From assembly GCA_900316295.1 (NCBI GenBank), contig ONCJ01000018.1, forward strand, positions 1,408 to 40,303: a stretch of DNA of 38,896 nt, given 5' to 3'. This document shows, piece after piece, positions 1 to 7,795 of the stretch (positions are counted from its first letter, which is position 1; each line of letters starts with the position of its first letter). The notes below the pieces were generated by a model. That model was not told where the DNA came from. It did no database searches and worked only from the letters and a program-made list of their open reading frames with translations. Both the position numbers and the translations under genes were made by a program. Origin of the DNA: an uncultured Prevotella sp. (lineage in GTDB: Bacteria > Bacteroidota > Bacteroidia > Bacteroidales > Bacteroidaceae).

Positions 1-2
1 TA

Positions 3-212
3 CTCCGCTGGGAGCAACTGGAGAGGGAGAGGATAAACGCAGAGGTAAGGATGCCGATGCCTGTCCACTGCCTGCCAACCGAGAAGGCTATGATAGCAGC
101 AGTAGACGACATACGCCAAGACCTGATATCTCTGGAGAATATGGACGCTCGTCCTTGCTACACCATTACTGAGGTAGCTATGATGTTGAACACGCAGATC
201 TCGCAGATTTAG
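3..212 (+). CDS. C-terminal part of an unknown protein, 5' end outside the window
   Basis: An open frame runs from the window edge to a TAG at 210-212, giving about 69 residues rich in charged and helix-forming positions (contains RWEQLERERINAEVRM and LPTEKAMIAAVDDIRQDL). I do not recognise a family. The last residues, NTQISQI, are encoded by a dispersed repeat: bases 194-209 recur exactly at 38031-38046. The natural C-terminus has therefore probably been replaced or truncated by the repeat, and the stop codon is supplied by it. The open frame and plausible composition support coding, but this could also be a decayed gene end. Confidence 0.45.
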   Translation, partial: LRWEQLERERINAEVRMPMPVHCLPTEKAMIAAVDDIRQDLISLENMDARPCYTITEVAMMLNTQISQI

Positions 213-335
213 CAGATAACCTTTATATCTGACCACGGATCTCACGGATTCACACGGATGATTTTTTTGTCCAGCAGAGCTCGAGCGTTTGGTTTTTAGA
301 AAATCTGTGTGAATCTGTGAAATCTGTGAGAGACC
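194..335. repeat. Dispersed imperfect inverted repeat, left copy
   Basis: A gene-poor stretch made of CAGATTT / CACGGATT-type units. Arm 231-261 (CCACGGATCTCACGGATTC and on) pairs imperfectly with arm 302-330 (AATCTGTGTGAATCTGTG and on), giving a long imperfect hairpin. Bases 264-278 (TTTTTGTCCAGCAGA) and 194-209 (GCAGATCTCGCAGATT) recur near 38021-38046. Bases 273-285 (AGCAGAGCTCGAG) recur inverted at 38084-38096. This looks like a MITE-like or repetitive-extragenic family; no transposase is present. Confidence 0.6.
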
Positions 336-369
336 TAAAAACATTCCTGTCCCCATGATTCCAGTGTCC

Positions 370-1722
370 TTAGGACCAGAGAAGCATCGACAGGTATTCC
401 CTAAAATGTTCTTTCACATGATATGGAATGAATGGGAACATTCCATTTACATCCGAGATCATAAATACAGGCAGTGTCACAAGTACCATGAAATATACAA
501 TCCGCTTAGTGAGAAAACGAGACTTATCTATGCCACACTGAATACGTCCAGATAAACTGTAACAAAAACGTGGCAAAGCTGTCGTGTCATCAAAAAAATA
601 GTAAAAGAAAAGTGTTGAAATAGTAAGATAAGGGATAGTGCGCCACATATCACACGACAGAAAGCCGAACAATGGGAATACCGCCGCAAACTGAATCATA
701 AAGACACCACCAAGTATCGTACTGTTCACAGATACAGATTTGCTTGTGAAAAGACTTATTGTGTTGAGTCTTGTGAGCAGATAGAACAATGCCGCAAAGA
801 CATATACATTGACAATGGCAATGGGGATGACACGCAGGAAAGGACTCTTCCAAACTATGCCTGTGTGAAGTGATAAGGCATACCATATATCCTTCTCAAG
901 AAATCTTACTCCCACACCTATCTCGTTCAACCCCATTTCAGCACCTCGGCTGGTGGGATATCTCTGCATACAATCATTCCATGAAGCCCAGATGACCTTT
1001 GTAACATCTTCATTGCCATTGAACACATAGACCAACACCATCACTACAAATATTGGAAACCAGAACAAGAACGTTTTTCCTGCGCTCATCACAACACCCA
1101 GCCCTGTCCGGTACCATCTCATTAATGTATGCAACATCAATATCGGAAAAGTGAAGAAGAAAGATGCCTCATGCGTCAGAACAATTAAAACCGACAATGC
1201 CATAAGACATACATAGCCCCATATTGCAGGGCGGCGAACCATGTTCCGATAACAATAAAATATAGCACATGTCAAACATAGAACAATAGAATCGCGGCGA
1301 CAACTCAAGAAACCCGGACCTGCAAAATTGTAGAAAAGCAGTATGGGAAATGGCAAGAGATAACAGGACCATCCCCGCCGCCTAAACATTCTTATAAGGG
1401 TCAAGGTCAAAGCAGCGAACCCAATGTGATACAAAACGATGATGACATAAGGAAGGCAATAGGGACGTATCTCATATATCTGATAAAGCAACTCACCGAC
1501 AAGACCTCTACGTACAAATCCTCCCTGGTAGTTTATCATCCAGTCGCTAATAACAATATCATAATATTGTATGCCTTTATCAAAGGCACCAACCACCTGA
1601 TATATCCATGTAGCACAGCCACTTGCTATAGTCAACAAGAAAGCCAACAAATAAAGAGATATTCTCCTGTCTTTAAAATATGTTGGAACGCCTACCATTT
1701 TTCTATCTGTTTTTAATCTCAC
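370..1722 (-). CDS. Polytopic membrane protein of unknown function
   Basis: About 450 residues with many hydrophobic segments (roughly ten membrane spans by eye), starting with LYLLAFLLTIASGCATWIY near residue 25. A conspicuous motif GGFVRRGLVGELLY lies in the first loop, around residues 67-80; I associate such motifs with uncharacterised multi-span proteins, some near polysaccharide loci, but cannot name the family. The frame opens with a GTG only 6 nt after the stop of the upstream regulator gene, so the two are probably co-transcribed. An in-frame ATG at 1698 (residue 9) is an alternative start. The stop lies in a short GTCCTTAGGAC palindrome, and no clear terminator follows. Function is unknown; a transporter or GT-C-like fold is possible. 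Confidence 0.75.
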   Translation of the reverse strand: MRLKTDRKMVGVPTYFKDRRISLYLLAFLLTIASGCATWIYQVVGAFDKGIQYYDIVISDWMINYQGGFVRRGLVGELLYQIYEIRPYCLPYVIIVLYHIGFAALTLTLIRMFRRRGWSCYLLPFPILLFYNFAGPGFLSCRRDSIVLCLTCAIFYCYRNMVRRPAIWGYVCLMALSVLIVLTHEASFFFTFPILMLHTLMRWYRTGLGVVMSAGKTFLFWFPIFVVMVLVYVFNGNEDVTKVIWASWNDCMQRYPTSRGAEMGLNEIGVGVRFLEKDIWYALSLHTGIVWKSPFLRVIPIAIVNVYVFAALFYLLTRLNTISLFTSKSVSVNSTILGGVFMIQFAAVFPLFGFLSCDMWRTIPYLTISTLFFYYFFDDTTALPRFCYSLSGRIQCGIDKSRFLTKRIVYFMVLVTLPVFMISDVNGMFPFIPYHVKEHFREYLSMLLWS

Positions 1723-1728
1723 AAGATA

Positions 1729-4260
1729 TCAACTATGACTACGATACTCTGTAGGAGCCTTCCCAACAGAACTACGGAAGCACTTGGTGAAATACTTGGG
1801 ATCGCCGAAGCCACAGGCAAAGGCTATGTCGGAGACGGAGCGGTCGGAGGAGCGTAGGAGCAGGCATGCTCGCTTGATGCGTGCCTCACGCAGGAAGTCG
1901 GCAGGGGTGAGTCCTACAAGGGCTTTCATCTTACGGTTGAGTCCTGACCTGCTGACTGCGGCGGCTTCAGCCATATCATTGACGCTGGCATCGGAATCAC
2001 CGATATTCTGCTCTACAAAAGCAACAATCCTCGACATGAAAGCCTCATCGTCGGGTGAGAGATGGACATTATTGATAATGCTTTCCGCCTCTCCATCGTC
2101 CTCCTTGTCATTTCCAAGCTCTTCATTAGCATCCGACTGAGGTCGCTGCGACGACCTGCCTATCAGTTCGAGGTATGCTCGTAGGGTTTCTTTCTGCTCA
2201 CGTTTGATGCGGCGTATATATAGATATGTGTATATGACAGCACCTATTATCCCGATAAAACCGAGCAAAATGAGCAGCTGACCATACCAAGCCTCGAAGA
2301 AGGTTGGCTTGACGATTATCTCCAAAGTACGTATATTGTCTACCCAAACGCCATCAGCATTTGTGGACCGTAGCAGCAGATGGTATGTGCCTGGCTTCAG
2401 ACCAGCAAAAGAGGCTGAGCGGCTATGACCGATATAGTTCCATTCCGGATCTTCCTCCATCTTGAAAGCATACACGATACCGTCGGGATTGTCGGTGTCG
2501 ATGGCAGCAAAGTGGATGATAAGACTTCGTTCATCGGAGTCAAGAGTGATAGTCTCGAGGTGGTTGACGCTATACTCTATACCCTTACCCTGTTTGTCGA
2601 TTGCCGTGAGCACAATAGGTGGACGGTACATGCTCTTGCGCGCCGCCACGTCGGAGAGTGAGATAAAACCGTCAGACACACCGATGATCCATCGCCCGTC
2701 ATCGAGGTGGATGGGTCGGCACTCCGAGAACCGAAAGCTCTCATGGAAGAAATGGCTGTCGAGAAAGTCGAAGGTACCGTCGTCGATGTTAAGACGCATG
2801 AGCTGATTGCTACCAACTATCCACAGCGTGTTACCGATATTTGCCAACGAGAAGGTGACATCGCTATTGAGACCAGTGCTGGTATTATAATGGCGGAAGT
2901 CAAGAGACGAAGCCAAGAGGTCGGCATCATTACCTATCTCGCAGATGCCTCCACTCTCTGTGGCAATAAAGATACGATGGTTCAGGGTCTCGAGAATGTC
3001 CATCGTAGCATTGCTGCTGAGACTGGTTGCACGGTTTGCCTCACGCTGATGCAGCCTGAGGGTCATCGTCCTCACATCCGCCTTGGGTATGCGTCCCACC
3101 ATCAGTCCCTCGGTGGTAGCGGCAAGTAGTATGCCTTCATGCGTGATATGCAGGCGGCGCACCTTTGACTCTTGTGTCTTAGGATAGCCTGGGACGGTGC
3201 GAAGCTCGATGAAATGGGGATTTTCTGCATTCTTGTCCTCGCATACGAGGATGCCACCACCCATCGTTGCTATCCACAGTCTGCCGCGGGCGTCCTCCAC
3301 AATATCATAGACATCGGTACAAGGCAGGTCAGAGAAGCGGTCAATATGCCATTGTCTATCTGCCATAGGGCGCAGTCGGAATAGTCCGCCAGGCTTACTT
3401 CCCATCCATAGCGTGCCGTCACGCATCTGCCGGATGCAATATATCGGGAAACCGAATTCCACAGGGGACTGCTGCAGGTGACCCGAGCTATTGAGATAGC
3501 CCAGCAGGGTGTTGTGACAGTCGAAGAGTTGTACTGTTGACTGTTCTGACCGTGTGGTGAGCCAGTAGTTGCCCTTAGCGTCGAGATATGCACAGCTACC
3601 TTGTGCCACAGGTGTGTCCTGAAGCCGCTGTGACGGTAGGAGGATGAAGTTGAGACGGAAGATACCGTTGTCGCCAAAGAGCCACAGGTTGTCCTGATGG
3701 TCAACCATATAGAAATGAGAACGGAGCGAGTAGGCTGTAGGCACGGCTACCGAGACGCTGTCAGCACCTTTGTATGAGAGGCTGCCATCCTCGCTGATGT
3801 GCCACTCTACACCATTACGGTCCTGATAGTCGATTGGTCGATTGATGCATCCATGCGCCTGTCTGCCCGTAATACCGCTATTAAAGACCGAGACCTGCGA
3901 TTTGTCTGCCTTGTCGAACGTGCCGTCCTGCCTGTTAAAACGAAACCACTCGGTGTCTGCCATTACGTAGATGGTGCCATCTTCCGACATACGCATGTCA
4001 CGCAGGCGGTCGGTAGGCATGAGTACCTTGTCGCCTGGCCGGGACTTGAAATGGACAAACTCGTATCCGTCGAAGCGGTCCAAACCGTTCCATGTAGAGA
4101 ACCACAACATGCCGTCCTTATCTTGCAACATCTGTGAGATGCGCCACTGCGACAGTCCGTCGTCCTCGCCATAGCGGGTGATTGTACATACGGGCTGTGC
4201 CGTCGCGACAAGCGATGACAGCAGCATGACAAACGATAGAATGATTACCTTGTCTTTCAT
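1729..4260 (-). CDS. Membrane-spanning propeller-sensor / AraC regulator without kinase or receiver
   Basis: A protein of 843 residues. A signal sequence (KVIILSFVMLLSSLVATAQ) is followed by two-component-regulator propeller repeats from about residue 25 to 560, for example DGMLWFSTWNGLDRFDGYEF. Next come a Y_Y_Y-type beta domain (about 575-650), one membrane span (about 657-682, LLILLGFIGIIGAVIYTYLYI) and an acidic linker. The protein ends in an AraC-type double helix-turn-helix (about 738-843, with DMAEAAAVSRSGLNRKMK and VSDIAFACGFGDPKYFTKCF). Hybrid two-component systems of Bacteroidetes carry HisKA, HATPase and REC between the span and the HTH; none is visible here. It should sense a periplasmic ligand and bind DNA while anchored in the inner membrane. 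Target genes are not evident; no glycan locus directly abuts it. The start ATG at 4260 fits the signal peptide. Confidence 0.88.
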   Translation of the reverse strand: MKDKVIILSFVMLLSSLVATAQPVCTITRYGEDDGLSQWRISQMLQDKDGMLWFSTWNGLDRFDGYEFVHFKSRPGDKVLMPTDRLRDMRMSEDGTIYVMADTEWFRFNRQDGTFDKADKSQVSVFNSGITGRQAHGCINRPIDYQDRNGVEWHISEDGSLSYKGADSVSVAVPTAYSLRSHFYMVDHQDNLWLFGDNGIFRLNFILLPSQRLQDTPVAQGSCAYLDAKGNYWLTTRSEQSTVQLFDCHNTLLGYLNSSGHLQQSPVEFGFPIYCIRQMRDGTLWMGSKPGGLFRLRPMADRQWHIDRFSDLPCTDVYDIVEDARGRLWIATMGGGILVCEDKNAENPHFIELRTVPGYPKTQESKVRRLHITHEGILLAATTEGLMVGRIPKADVRTMTLRLHQREANRATSLSSNATMDILETLNHRIFIATESGGICEIGNDADLLASSLDFRHYNTSTGLNSDVTFSLANIGNTLWIVGSNQLMRLNIDDGTFDFLDSHFFHESFRFSECRPIHLDDGRWIIGVSDGFISLSDVAARKSMYRPPIVLTAIDKQGKGIEYSVNHLETITLDSDERSLIIHFAAIDTDNPDGIVYAFKMEEDPEWNYIGHSRSASFAGLKPGTYHLLLRSTNADGVWVDNIRTLEIIVKPTFFEAWYGQLLILLGFIGIIGAVIYTYLYIRRIKREQKETLRAYLELIGRSSQRPQSDANEELGNDKEDDGEAESIINNVHLSPDDEAFMSRIVAFVEQNIGDSDASVNDMAEAAAVSRSGLNRKMKALVGLTPADFLREARIKRACLLLRSSDRSVSDIAFACGFGDPKYFTKCFRSSVGKAPTEYRSHS

Positions 4261-4268
4261 CTCAAATG

Positions 4269-4276
4269 CAAAGGTA
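4269..4276 (-). promoter_or_regulatory. Candidate -7 box of the regulator gene; near-leaderless transcript
   Basis: On the minus strand the sequence is TACCTTTG, matching the Bacteroidetes -7 consensus TAnnTTTG. It ends only 8 nt before the ATG at 4260, so the transcript would have almost no leader. A -33 TTTG is not seen at the usual 19-21 nt distance; three ATTGAAAAA-like repeats fill 4290-4325 instead. Confidence 0.5.
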
Positions 4277-4329
4277 AGGAAAATGTAAGAATTGAAAAAT
4301 GTAAAAATTGAAAAATTGAAAAAGAAAAA

Positions 4330-4358
4330 GGCATTGGTTCCTAGATGGGACCAATGCC
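4330..4358 (-). terminator. Rho-independent terminator of the rplM-tsf operon
   Basis: Stem GGCATTGGTTCC (4330-4341) pairs with GGGACCAATGCC (4347-4358) over a 5-nt loop, with one G-U pair. On the minus strand it is followed by a CTTTTTCTTTTTC run. It lies 25 nt past the tsf stop. Confidence 0.85.
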
Positions 4359-4383
4359 ATTATCAATATATCGTGCAATCCGA

Positions 4384-5382
4384 TTACTCTGCAGCGAGAG
4401 TGAAACGCTTGAAGGCAACGATCTTGAGCTCCTTGTCCTGAGCAGCGAGCCACTGAGAAACAGTAGCCTTGTCGCCGTCACCGAACTGGAACTCCTGGTC
4501 AACGAGACAGTTCTCCTTGAGGAACTTCTGCACACGACCCTTAGCGATGTTCTCGATCATCTGTGCAGGGAGGTTAGCAGCCTTCTCAGCAGCAGCCTTC
4601 TCCTTGAGCTCACGAGCCTCTTTAGCCTGCTCCTCTGTGAGCCAGCCCTTCTTGATGTTAGACTCGATGTGATCCTCAGAGTCAACGAGGTTAGGATTGA
4701 TGCCAGCCTTCTTCAGCACTGACTCAACATACTTCTCCACCTGCTCGAGCTTAGTCTTCTCAACGGCAGTCTTGTACTCCTCGTCGATGATAGCCTGCTC
4801 AACGCTGTCCTTATCAAGGGCAACTGGCTTCATTGCTGCCACCTGCATAGCGAGCTTGTGACCAATCTCGGCAGCAGGCTTGTTGAGCTGTACCATTGTA
4901 CACAGGGTATTCTTGCCCATGTGGTTGTAGACCTCGATGTTGTCACCCTCGAGAACGAGGTAGCCGTCAAGCTCCATCTTCTCTCCAGTGATACCAGAGC
5001 GCTGTGTGACAGCGTCCTGAGCTTTCTGACCGTCAGCCAGAACAATCTCCTTCACGGCGTCGAGATCCTTAGCCTTTGCAGCGATAGCTGCATCGAGGAT
5101 GCTCTGTGTCAGTGCGATGAAGTCAGCACCGTTAGCCACGAAGTCAGTCTCACACTTCAGTGCGAGTGTTGCAGCAAAGCCGTCAACAGCCTTCACGAGT
5201 ACACAACCATTAGATGTCTCACGGTCGGAACGCTTTGCAGCGATAGCCAAACCACGCTCACGGAGCAGCTCCTTAGCCTTGTCAAAGTCACCCTCTGCCT
5301 CGGTAAGAGCCTTCTTCACGTCAGCCAAGCCAGCACCAGTCATGGCGCGCAGCTTCTTGATATCTTCTATTGAAATAGCCAT
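4384..5382 (-). CDS. tsf: Elongation factor Ts
   Basis: The product is the guanine-nucleotide exchange factor that recycles EF-Tu-GDP in the cytoplasm during translation. The N-terminal UBA-like domain carries the signature IKKLRAMTGAGLADVKKAL at about residues 8-26, followed by the core motifs KCETDFVANG (about 77-86) and FLKENCLVDQEFQFG near the C-terminus. At 332 residues it is longer than the E. coli protein (about 283), because of inserted charged helical segments in the coiled-coil region, which is usual for Bacteroidetes. It starts 28 nt after the rpsB stop, the common rpsB-tsf pairing, and is the last gene of the operon before the terminator at 4330-4358. Confidence 0.97.
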   Translation of the reverse strand: MAISIEDIKKLRAMTGAGLADVKKALTEAEGDFDKAKELLRERGLAIAAKRSDRETSNGCVLVKAVDGFAATLALKCETDFVANGADFIALTQSILDAAIAAKAKDLDAVKEIVLADGQKAQDAVTQRSGITGEKMELDGYLVLEGDNIEVYNHMGKNTLCTMVQLNKPAAEIGHKLAMQVAAMKPVALDKDSVEQAIIDEEYKTAVEKTKLEQVEKYVESVLKKAGINPNLVDSEDHIESNIKKGWLTEEQAKEARELKEKAAAEKAANLPAQMIENIAKGRVQKFLKENCLVDQEFQFGDGDKATVSQWLAAQDKELKIVAFKRFTLAAE

Positions 5383-5410
5383 TGTTTTTTACTTTTTTAT
5401 TCGTTATTGA

Positions 5411-6292
5411 TTACTCAGCCTTTGGCTCCTCTGCCTTCTCCTCAGCAGCCTCAGCAACAGGCTCCTCAGCCTTTGCCTCCTCAGCAGCTACGGTCTCTGC
5501 CTCTGCCTTTGGCTCTTCCTTGCGGGTCTTGCGTGCGCGCTTTGGCTTAGCCTCAGCAGCCTCTTCAGCCTGCTCAGCAGCAGCCTTCTCGTCAGCCTTC
5601 TCCACCTTACGCTCAGCCTGTCCCTCAGCAATGGCGTTGCAGCATGCTGTCAGGATGACGTCGATGCTGTCCTTAGCGTCGTCGTTAGCAGGGATCACGA
5701 AGTCGATATCCTTTGGATCAGAGTTGGTGTCAACGATAGCGAACACAGGGATGCCCAGACGAACAGCCTCCTTGATGGCGATGTGCTCCTTCATCACGTC
5801 AACGACGAAGAGTGCAGAAGGCAGACGTGTAAGGTCGGCGATAGAACCGAGGTTCTTCTCGAGCTTAGCGCGCTGGCGTGTCACCTGCAGAAGCTCACGC
5901 TTAGAGAGGTTAGCGAATGTTCCGTCCTCCATCAGCTTGTCGATGTTTGTCATTTTCTTCACTGCCTTACGTATTGTTGGGAAGTTGGTGAGCATACCGC
6001 CTGGCCAACGCTCGATAACGTATGGCATACCTACAGATTTAGCCTTTTCCTCTACAATCTCCTTAGCTTGTTTTTTAGTAGCGACAAACAGGACTTTCTT
6101 ACCTGATTTAGCAATCTGCTTGAGAGCCTCAGCAGCCTCATCGATCATTGTCACAGTCTTGTGCAGATCGATGATATGAATACCATTGCGCTCCATGAAG
6201 ATATAGGGCGCCATTGCTGGGTTCCACTTACGACGGAGGTGGCCAAAGTGACATCCTGCCTCCAAAAGCTGGTCAAAATTTGTTCTTGACAT
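5411..6292 (-). CDS. rpsB: 30S ribosomal protein S2 with charged C-terminal extension
   Basis: This is the small-subunit protein uS2, which binds on the back of the 30S head. Recognisable segments are LLEAGCHFGHLRRKWNPAM (about residues 9-27), MERNGIHIIDLHKT, RWPGGMLTNFPTI, LPSALFVVDV and the IPVFAIVDTNSDP nucleotide-fold strand. The folded domain ends near residue 220. A further tail of about 70 residues is almost only Ala, Glu, Lys, Arg and Pro, making the protein 293 residues against about 240 in E. coli. The tail is probably disordered. The gene is followed by tsf and is separated from rpsI by a 246-nt spacer containing repeat material. Confidence 0.97.
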   Translation of the reverse strand: MSRTNFDQLLEAGCHFGHLRRKWNPAMAPYIFMERNGIHIIDLHKTVTMIDEAAEALKQIAKSGKKVLFVATKKQAKEIVEEKAKSVGMPYVIERWPGGMLTNFPTIRKAVKKMTNIDKLMEDGTFANLSKRELLQVTRQRAKLEKNLGSIADLTRLPSALFVVDVMKEHIAIKEAVRLGIPVFAIVDTNSDPKDIDFVIPANDDAKDSIDVILTACCNAIAEGQAERKVEKADEKAAAEQAEEAAEAKPKRARKTRKEEPKAEAETVAAEEAKAEEPVAEAAEEKAEEPKAE

Positions 6293-6538
6293 TGTGTTTC
6301 TTGTTTTTAATGTTTACTTTCTTTTTTAATTCTATCTTGTTAGAACCAACCGGTGAGTAATTGAATAATACTTAATGCGGACTCGAGCTATGCTCGCTTG
6401 CAGAGCGGAGCGGCGCAAGAATGCGTAATTATCAAGTCTCAGCGGTTTAGATACTAAACTAAGTCAATGAGTTCCACTCCCTTCTGCCGTAGGCTCCACC
6501 CTCGCCCATTGGAGAGGGGGTTAGGGGGTGAGGCTCCA
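6293..6538. repeat. Repeat-bearing spacer between rpsI and rpsB
   Basis: Non-coding 246 bp inside an otherwise tight ribosomal operon. Direct repeats AGGCTCCA at 6491-6498 and 6531-6538 flank a GC-rich block with the run GGAGAGGGGGTTAGGGGGTG (6511-6530), ending beside the rpsI stop. A second block at 6381-6420 (CTCGAGCTATGCTCGCTTGC, then GCGGAGCGGC) resembles repeat pieces elsewhere in the window, such as CTGCAGCTCCGCTGCTC near 38743. The rpsB-proximal 60 bp are A-rich in mRNA sense. I see no convincing TAnnTTTG promoter here, so rpsB may depend on read-through. Confidence 0.55.
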
Positions 6539-6925
6539 TTAACGCTTACTGAACTGGAAGTGACGACGAGCCTTTGGCTGTCCTGGCTTCTTACGCTCAA
6601 CAACACGAGAGTCGCGTGTGAGGAAGCCTGCATCCTTCAGTGCCTTCTTGTCCTCAGCGTTGATCTTCACCAGTGCGCGGGCAATAGCGAGGCGCAGAGC
6701 CTGGCTCTGACCGGTGAAACCACCACCATCGAGGTTAACCTTGATGTCATACTTGCCCTCGAGCTCCAACAGCTGCAGTGGCTGCTTAACCACGTACTGC
6801 AGGATAGCAGATGGGAAGTACTTCTCGAGTTCTACCTTATTGATAACAATCTTGCCTGTTCCCTCTGTGAGGTAAACACGAGCCACAGCGCTCTTACGGC
6901 GACCAATTGCATTTATCTGTTCCAT
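6539..6925 (-). CDS. rpsI: 30S ribosomal protein S9
   Basis: This is uS9, whose C-terminal tail reaches the ribosomal P site. The 128-residue product has the N-terminal [13 protein letters not shown], the central [19 protein letters not shown] and the universal basic tail [14 protein letters not shown]. It starts 11 nt after the rplM stop, the standard rplM-rpsI pair. Length and ends are normal for the family. Confidence 0.98.
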   Translation of the reverse strand: MEQINAIGRRKSAVARVYLTEGTGKIVINKVELEKYFPSAILQYVVKQPLQLLELEGKYDIKVNLDGGGFTGQSQALRLAIARALVKINAEDKKALKDAGFLTRDSRVVERKKPGQPKARRHFQFSKR

Positions 6926-6936
6926 CTTTTCCTAAC

Positions 6937-7398
6937 TTATTTATACTGGTTAATATCAATAGCCTTTGGCTTCTGAGCCTCATGCTTGTGCTCTGTGCCA
7001 TTGTAAATATAAAGGTTGTCGAGCAGGTGACGACCGAGGATACCCTTTGGAAGCATACCCTTTACGGCGTGACGGATGATGCGCTCTGCGCCGAAAGGCT
7101 TCTTGCGAAGCTCCTCAGGAGTGTTGAAGCGCTGTCCACCTGGATAACCAGTATAACGAGTGTAGACCTTGTCGGTCTCCTTCTTACCAGTGAATACCAC
7201 CTTCTCAGCATTGATGATAATCACGTTGTCACCACAATCTACATGTGGAGTAAAGTTTGGTTTGTACTTTCCGCGAATCAGCTTAGCTACCTTAGAAGCG
7301 AGGCGACCAACAACCTGGTCTGTGGCATCAACAACCACCCACTCCTTCTTTGCTGTTTCCTTGTTAGCGGAAATCGTCTTGTAACTTAAAGTGTCCAT
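6937..7398 (-). CDS. rplM: 50S ribosomal protein L13
   Basis: This is uL13, an early assembly protein of the large subunit. The 153-residue product has WVVVDATDQVVGRLASKVA (about residues 20-38), GDNVIIINAEKVVFTGKK, the HTRYTGYPGG-equivalent YTRYTGYPGGQR and the loop MLPKGILGRHLLDNLYIY. It is first in the operon. The ATG at 7398 is preceded by a leader of about 200 nt with competing hairpins (7560-7591), suggesting control at the RNA level. Confidence 0.98.
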   Translation of the reverse strand: MDTLSYKTISANKETAKKEWVVVDATDQVVGRLASKVAKLIRGKYKPNFTPHVDCGDNVIIINAEKVVFTGKKETDKVYTRYTGYPGGQRFNTPEELRKKPFGAERIIRHAVKGMLPKGILGRHLLDNLYIYNGTEHKHEAQKPKAIDINQYK

Positions 7399-7559
7399 TT
7401 TTACTTTTAAAATTTTACTACTAAAAAACCTTTTATTCTTTCCACCTTATTATATATAGACACACAACAACAATACTTGCAGCTGTTTGCCACAATATTC
7501 CAAGGTGTGCACGAGCGATTCACTAACCACGATGTGCGGCCAAACACACCGCTATTAAC

Positions 7560-7591
7560 ACTCCCGTGCGGGGAGTCTAAGGGGTCTCCCC
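7560..7591 (-). promoter_or_regulatory. Mutually exclusive hairpins in the rplM mRNA leader
   Basis: In minus-strand order the segment 7591-7586 (GGGGAG) can pair with 7575-7570 (CTCCCC). The latter overlaps the segment that can instead form a 6-bp stem between 7576-7571 (ACTCCC) and 7565-7560 (GGGAGT) across a 5-nt loop. Both lie shortly downstream of the predicted transcription start (near 7602) and about 165 nt before the rplM ATG. Ribosomal-protein autoregulatory leaders often use such switching; assignment to this class is inference. Confidence 0.4.
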
Positions 7592-7608
7592 ATGTAATAA
7601 TCGGACTG

Positions 7609-7616
7609 CAAAGGTA
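7609..7616 (-). promoter_or_regulatory. Candidate -7 box of the rplM operon
   Basis: The minus-strand sequence is TACCTTTG, matching TAnnTTTG. No TTTG lies 19-21 nt upstream; that position is filled by the AATGCGT tandem repeat at 7624-7654. Confidence 0.5.
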
Positions 7617-7623
7617 CGATTTT

Positions 7624-7654
7624 AATGCGTAATGCGTAATGCGTAATGCGTAAT
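7624..7654. repeat. Four tandem copies of AATGCGT upstream of the rplM -7 box
   Basis: AATGCGT occurs head-to-tail at 7624, 7631, 7638 and 7645, with a partial fifth copy. It covers roughly -15 to -45 of the predicted rplM promoter, where a -33 element would be. Related ATGCGTAATT also occurs in the rpsI-rpsB spacer near 6420. Confidence 0.8.
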
Positions 7655-7730
7655 TTGGCTAAACATTTAACGTTTTTTATTCTTTCGACTCATCCTTCTC
7701 TCCGATAAAGCAAGATTTACGTCATATTTT

Positions 7731-7761
7731 TTTGACATTAAAGTAATTAGTCTTATCTTTG
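7731..7761 (+). promoter_or_regulatory. Bacteroidetes-type promoter of the pectate lyase gene
   Basis: TTTG (7731-7734), 19 nt, then TATCTTTG (7754-7761) is an essentially ideal -33/-7 pair. The ATG follows 34 nt after the -7 box. Confidence 0.8.
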
Positions 7762-7795
7762 CACGGAAGAAGACATATCAATAAATAACACAACT

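Noticed and set aside
366-376. GTCCTTAGGAC palindrome at the end of the membrane protein gene
   Set aside because: The stem is only 4 bp with no following T-run on the minus strand, so it is not a terminator.
4858-5373. Long plus-strand frame of 171 codons opposite tsf
   Set aside because: It is antisense to the well-supported tsf gene and has no recognisable domains; the same holds for frames opposite rpsB (5382-6179) and SusC (14965-16380).
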